From positions 1 through 7,906 of the forward strand of contig JAANXG010000090.1 in assembly GCA_018263405.1 (NCBI GenBank): a stretch of DNA of 7,906 bases. Direction: 5' to 3'. Each line of letters starts with the position of its first letter. The stretch's first letter is position 1. This DNA comes from Gammaproteobacteria bacterium. GTDB lineage: Bacteria; Pseudomonadota; Gammaproteobacteria; Arenicellales; JAANXG01. Positions 6,210-7,906 of this stretch are shown here, in pieces. The position numbers were made by a program, and so were the translations under genes. The notes under the pieces were generated by a model. It saw only the letters and a list, made by a program, of their open reading frames with translations. It made no database searches and had not been told where the DNA came from.

Positions 6210-6751
6210 TGTCCGCGGGGTATCGAAGGCTTCAGCAACGGATGGAGGCGGTCCGGCCCAAGTTGTTCCGCACGGCGCTGGCATGGTGCCACGACCCCAG
6301 CATCGCGGAGGATCTGGCTCAGGAAACACTGGCCAAGGCTTTGGTCAAGGTAGGTCAACTGCGGGAGCTGGACGCCCTCGAAGGCTGGCTGTTCCGCATC
6401 ATGGTGAACCTGTGGTACGACCACGTTCGACGGGATCGTCCGTTCGAATCCACGGACGATCTGGAAATCAAGTTTGAGGACACCCCGGAGGGGGTCAACA
6501 GTCAACGCGAAACCGTCTTTCGCGTCAGGCGGGCCATCAAGGCGCTGCCGGAAAACTATCGCATGACGTTGAGCCTGGTGGATATCGAGGGCTTTTCCTA
6601 CGCCGAAACCGCCGCAATACTGAAAGTGCCGGTTGGCACCGTTATGAGCCGACTGGCCCGGGCGCGAACGCGTCTCAAAAGGCTCCTGGAACAAGGCGGG
6701 AGCACCACCGGGCCATCAGCCGGCACGCCCCGCATTCGCCGAGTCGATTAA
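6209..6751 (+). CDS. ECF-type RNA polymerase sigma-70 family factor
   Basis: This 180-aa protein has the two-domain layout of Group 4 (ECF) sigma factors. Region 2 is at about 14-76: D-P-S-I-A-E-D-L-A-Q-E-T-L binds the beta' clamp, and G-W-L-F-R-I-M-V-N-L-W-Y-D-H-V-R-R corresponds to the -10 recognition and melting helix. Region 4 is at about 107-158: A-L-P-E-N-Y-R, then a helix-turn-helix (F-S-Y-A-E-T-A-A-I-L-K-V-P-V-G-T-V-M-S-R) that reads the -35 element. The linker is short and acidic, with no region 3. The start is uncertain: ATG 6164 and ATG 6242 are possible. I chose 6209 because it forms TGATG with the upstream ORF and fits family length, although no good ribosome site precedes it. 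The likely partner is the membrane anti-sigma protein at 7060-7800, separated by an unusual 308-bp gap. Confidence 0.9.
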   Translation: MSAGYRRLQQRMEAVRPKLFRTALAWCHDPSIAEDLAQETLAKALVKVGQLRELDALEGWLFRIMVNLWYDHVRRDRPFESTDDLEIKFEDTPEGVNSQRETVFRVRRAIKALPENYRMTLSLVDIEGFSYAETAAILKVPVGTVMSRLARARTRLKRLLEQGGSTTGPSAGTPRIRRVD

Positions 6752-6756
6752 ACGGC

Positions 6757-6790
6757 AAAAAAATAGGGGCCAATTGGGTATTGGCCCCTA
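6757..6790 (-). terminator. Intrinsic terminator reading leftward
   Basis: A perfect 11-bp stem, TAGGGGCCAAT (6764-6774) with ATTGGCCCCTA (6780-6790), has a 5-nt loop. On the plus strand it is preceded by seven As (6757-6763) and followed by no T-run. Read on the minus strand it is a textbook terminator: GC-rich stem followed by seven Ts. It begins 5 bp after the sigma factor stop. It may end a leftward transcript made in the gap. On the plus strand it could act only weakly, or as a 3'-end stabiliser. Confidence 0.8.
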
Positions 6791-6958
6791 TAAGCCCTGC
6801 GGAATAACGCGGTCCCTGCTCAGGAGATATCACGAACCCATCCGGCAAATCGAAAGTGCTCGTGATAAGCTTCAAGACGGCAAAGACGCGGAATTATTCC
6901 ACCATCCCCGGTAAAACCCGATCGCTACTCTCCTGGCGACAAAAACCGGAACCACACC

Positions 6959-6983
6959 GGAATAAATCGAGGCCCGGTTCGTC
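6959..6983 (+). promoter_or_regulatory. Candidate ECF-type promoter for anti-sigma gene
   Basis: GGAAT (6959-6963) and CGTC (6980-6983) have 17 bases between GGAAT and GTC, the usual ECF promoter geometry. This would place the transcript start near 6990, about 70 nt before the anti-sigma ATG. A similar pair precedes the porin. If correct, the sigma factor drives its own antagonist, a common feedback design. It was found by eye, so chance is not excluded. Confidence 0.33.
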
Positions 6984-7037
6984 CCCACTGATGCGGTGAA
7001 TAATAGAATTAACACTGACAATAAACAATAATACTCG

Positions 7038-7057
7038 TTACATATGCTTTACATATG
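7038..7057 (+). repeat. TTACATATG direct repeat at anti-sigma start
   Basis: TTACATATG occurs at 7038-7046 and again at 7049-7057, 11 bp apart (one helical turn), directly before the ATG at 7060. Each contains the palindrome CATATG. No Shine-Dalgarno sequence is present. ATG 7044 opens a 4-codon frame ending in TGA at 7056-7058, which could feed ribosomes to ATG 7060, and ATG 7055 opens only a 2-codon frame. Confidence 0.45.
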
Positions 7058-7059
7058 AC

Positions 7060-7800
7060 ATGATTGACGATAAACGATTTTCCGAAGAGCTGCTCAATGC
7101 CTACGTTGACGGTGAACTGGATGCCGACGAGCGGCAACCCATCGAACAGGCCATGCGGCAAGACAAGTATTTGCGGGAGCGGGTGCGCGAGCTCGAAAAC
7201 CTGAAGCAACTCGTGAAGCGCGCTTATGCGGATGCAACGCCGAATCATGCAGAGATCCCTTCCCCGCGGGAAAAATGGATCGCGCCCGCGTTGGCGGCAT
7301 CGCTGGCGGTATTCGTTCTGGGCGGCGCGCTGACGTGGGGCTGGCTCTCGTACACCGGCCAAGCACCCGAAGCCCGCATCGCTTCGTCGTCAGGCGGGAG
7401 CGTTGGAACCGGCGCCAAGGCCGCGTATTCCGGGAAGGTGCTGTTTCATTTGCACCGGAAAGACACCGGGGATTTGAATAACATATTAACCCAGGCCGAA
7501 GCCATACTCGCGACATCGCTCCGGCGTAATGAATCCTCGTCGGTCCGAATTATCGCCACCGGCGCCGGCCTGTCCCTTTTCAAAAGGGGTTCAGCCCCCA
7601 ATGCCCCACGCATCAGCATGCTCAAACAACGCTATCAGGACAATCTGGTGTTCAACGGATGTGGATTGGCCTACAAGGCATTGAAGAAACGTGACCCGGA
7701 TGGGCAGCTTCGGTTGCTGCCGGAAGTTCAGCTCGTGGACGTGGGGGTGCTGGAGCTCATGCGACGGCAGCAAAACGGGTGGACATACATCCACCTGTAA
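7060..7800 (+). CDS. Membrane anti-sigma factor fused to DsrE-like domain
   Basis: This 246-aa protein has three parts. Residues 1-60 resemble the anti-sigma domain of ZAS/RsiW-type proteins (L-L-N-A-Y-V-D-G-E-L-D-A-D-E-R, then a charged helix) but lack the His/Cys zinc ligands. Residues about 73-97 form one transmembrane helix, with the N-terminus predicted inside. After a Ser/Gly-rich linker, residues 124-246 match the DsrE/DsrF-like fold: K-V-L-F-H-L opening strand, L-N-N-I-L-T-Q-A helix, V-R-I-I-A-T-G-A-G strand, L-V-F-N-G-C-G-L-A-Y-K, V-Q-L-V-D-V-G-V and a closing Q-N-G-W-T-Y-I-H. Cys201, the protein's only Cys, sits where DsrE-family proteins carry their sulfur-bearing Cys. I infer that it holds the ECF sigma factor until a periplasmic sulfur or redox signal acts. 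The ATG at 7060 is the only good start (in-frame TGA at 6997), yet it has no ribosome site. Confidence 0.82.
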   Translation: MIDDKRFSEELLNAYVDGELDADERQPIEQAMRQDKYLRERVRELENLKQLVKRAYADATPNHAEIPSPREKWIAPALAASLAVFVLGGALTWGWLSYTGQAPEARIASSSGGSVGTGAKAAYSGKVLFHLHRKDTGDLNNILTQAEAILATSLRRNESSSVRIIATGAGLSLFKRGSAPNAPRISMLKQRYQDNLVFNGCGLAYKALKKRDPDGQLRLLPEVQLVDVGVLELMRRQQNGWTYIHL

Positions 7801-7830
7801 CCGCGGATGCGTCGAGACCAACCGTTTGTT

Positions 7831-7906
7831 GTAAGTTCTCAATAACCCCGTGCAAGAATGTGGGGGTAGGGTTGTCTTTCAGGGCTGTCGAAAGCACGGA
7901 GGCTTT
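7831..7906 (+). repeat. Structured dispersed repeat, copy 2 (cut by edge)
   Basis: This is the second copy of the element at 1301-1378, starting 31 bp after the anti-sigma stop. Hairpin A is CCCCGT (7846-7851) with GTGGGG (7860-7865), hairpin B is GAAAGC (7890-7895) with GCTTT at the window edge, and the tandem 13-mer pair lies between them. Compared with copy 1, two C-to-T changes in hairpin A turn G-C pairs into G-U/U-G wobbles, so the RNA stem persists. The repeat may extend beyond the window. Confidence 0.8.

Larger units (their letters stand above)
6757..6993 (-). ncRNA. Candidate minus-strand small RNA
   Basis: A leftward promoter candidate has TTGTTT (plus 7023-7028) as -35 and TATTAT (plus 7000-7005) as -10 with a 17-bp spacer. 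The perfect leftward terminator lies at 6757-6790. Between them is about 235 nt with no obvious minus-strand gene. Such an RNA would lie opposite the 5' leader of the anti-sigma mRNA and could regulate it. The -35 match is only fair (3 of 6), so this rests mainly on the terminator and its orientation. Confidence 0.33.
6752..7059. other. Gap between sigma and anti-sigma genes
   Basis: This 308-bp stretch holds a minus-strand terminator (6757-6790), a ribosome site AGGAG (6822-6826) facing a 55-codon frame that begins with ACG, an ECF-like promoter (6959-6983), a minus-strand sigma-70-like promoter (7000-7028), and an AT-rich tail with a repeated TTACATATG. I see no confident protein gene. Most sigma/anti-sigma pairs are nearly contiguous, so the length and structure of the gap are notable. 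Confidence 0.7.

Noticed and set aside
6948..6970. A second ECF -35 (GGAAC at 6948-6952) before the anti-sigma gene
   Set aside because: No GTC-like -10 occurs 16-18 bp downstream. The GGAAT at 6959 has the better partner.

Overview
The window looks like chromosomal DNA of a GC-rich gammaproteobacterium. The basis is gene content: a DcaP-type outer-membrane porin, a Sec-secreted trypsin-like protease, a Gram-negative-style small lipoprotein, and strong GGAGG/AGGAG ribosome binding sites. A DsrE-like sulfur-carrier domain in the last gene hints at a sulfur-oxidising lineage such as the Chromatiales, but the window alone does not prove this. There are no tRNA or rRNA genes, CRISPR arrays or recognisable transposases.

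Layout. On the minus strand at the left are a 72-aa lipoprotein (126-344) and a periplasmic trypsin-fold serine protease without a PDZ domain (449-1222). A 367-bp divergent intergenic region (1223-1589) follows. It holds copy 1 of a structured ~77-bp repeat, an ECF-type promoter candidate and twin GTTG-CAAC sites. On the plus strand comes the DcaP-like porin (1590-3005), closed by a strong intrinsic terminator. Next is a two-gene unit overlapping by 14 nt: a TPR-sulfotransferase (3197-5272) and a secreted zinc metalloprotease with an atypical HExxH-X7-H site (5259-5906). Then two small overlapping ORFs (5924-6028 and 6021-6209) lead into an ECF-type sigma factor (6209-6751) through a TGATG junction. 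After a 308-bp gap containing a minus-strand terminator comes a single-pass membrane protein (7060-7800). It has a zinc-less anti-sigma domain in the cytoplasm and a DsrE-like domain outside. Copy 2 of the repeat (7831-7906) runs off the right edge.

Working model (inference). The sigma factor and the 7060-7800 protein form a signalling pair. The cytoplasmic N-terminus would hold the sigma factor, and the periplasmic DsrE-like domain, with the protein's only cysteine (Cys201) at the family's usual cysteine position, would sense or carry a sulfur or redox signal. This apparent fusion is the most interesting item here. ECF-like promoter elements upstream of the porin and the anti-sigma gene suggest possible targets of the sigma factor. 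The second striking item is the direct repeat flanking the ~6.4-kb block. Its two copies differ in ways that keep a hairpin paired through G-U wobbles.
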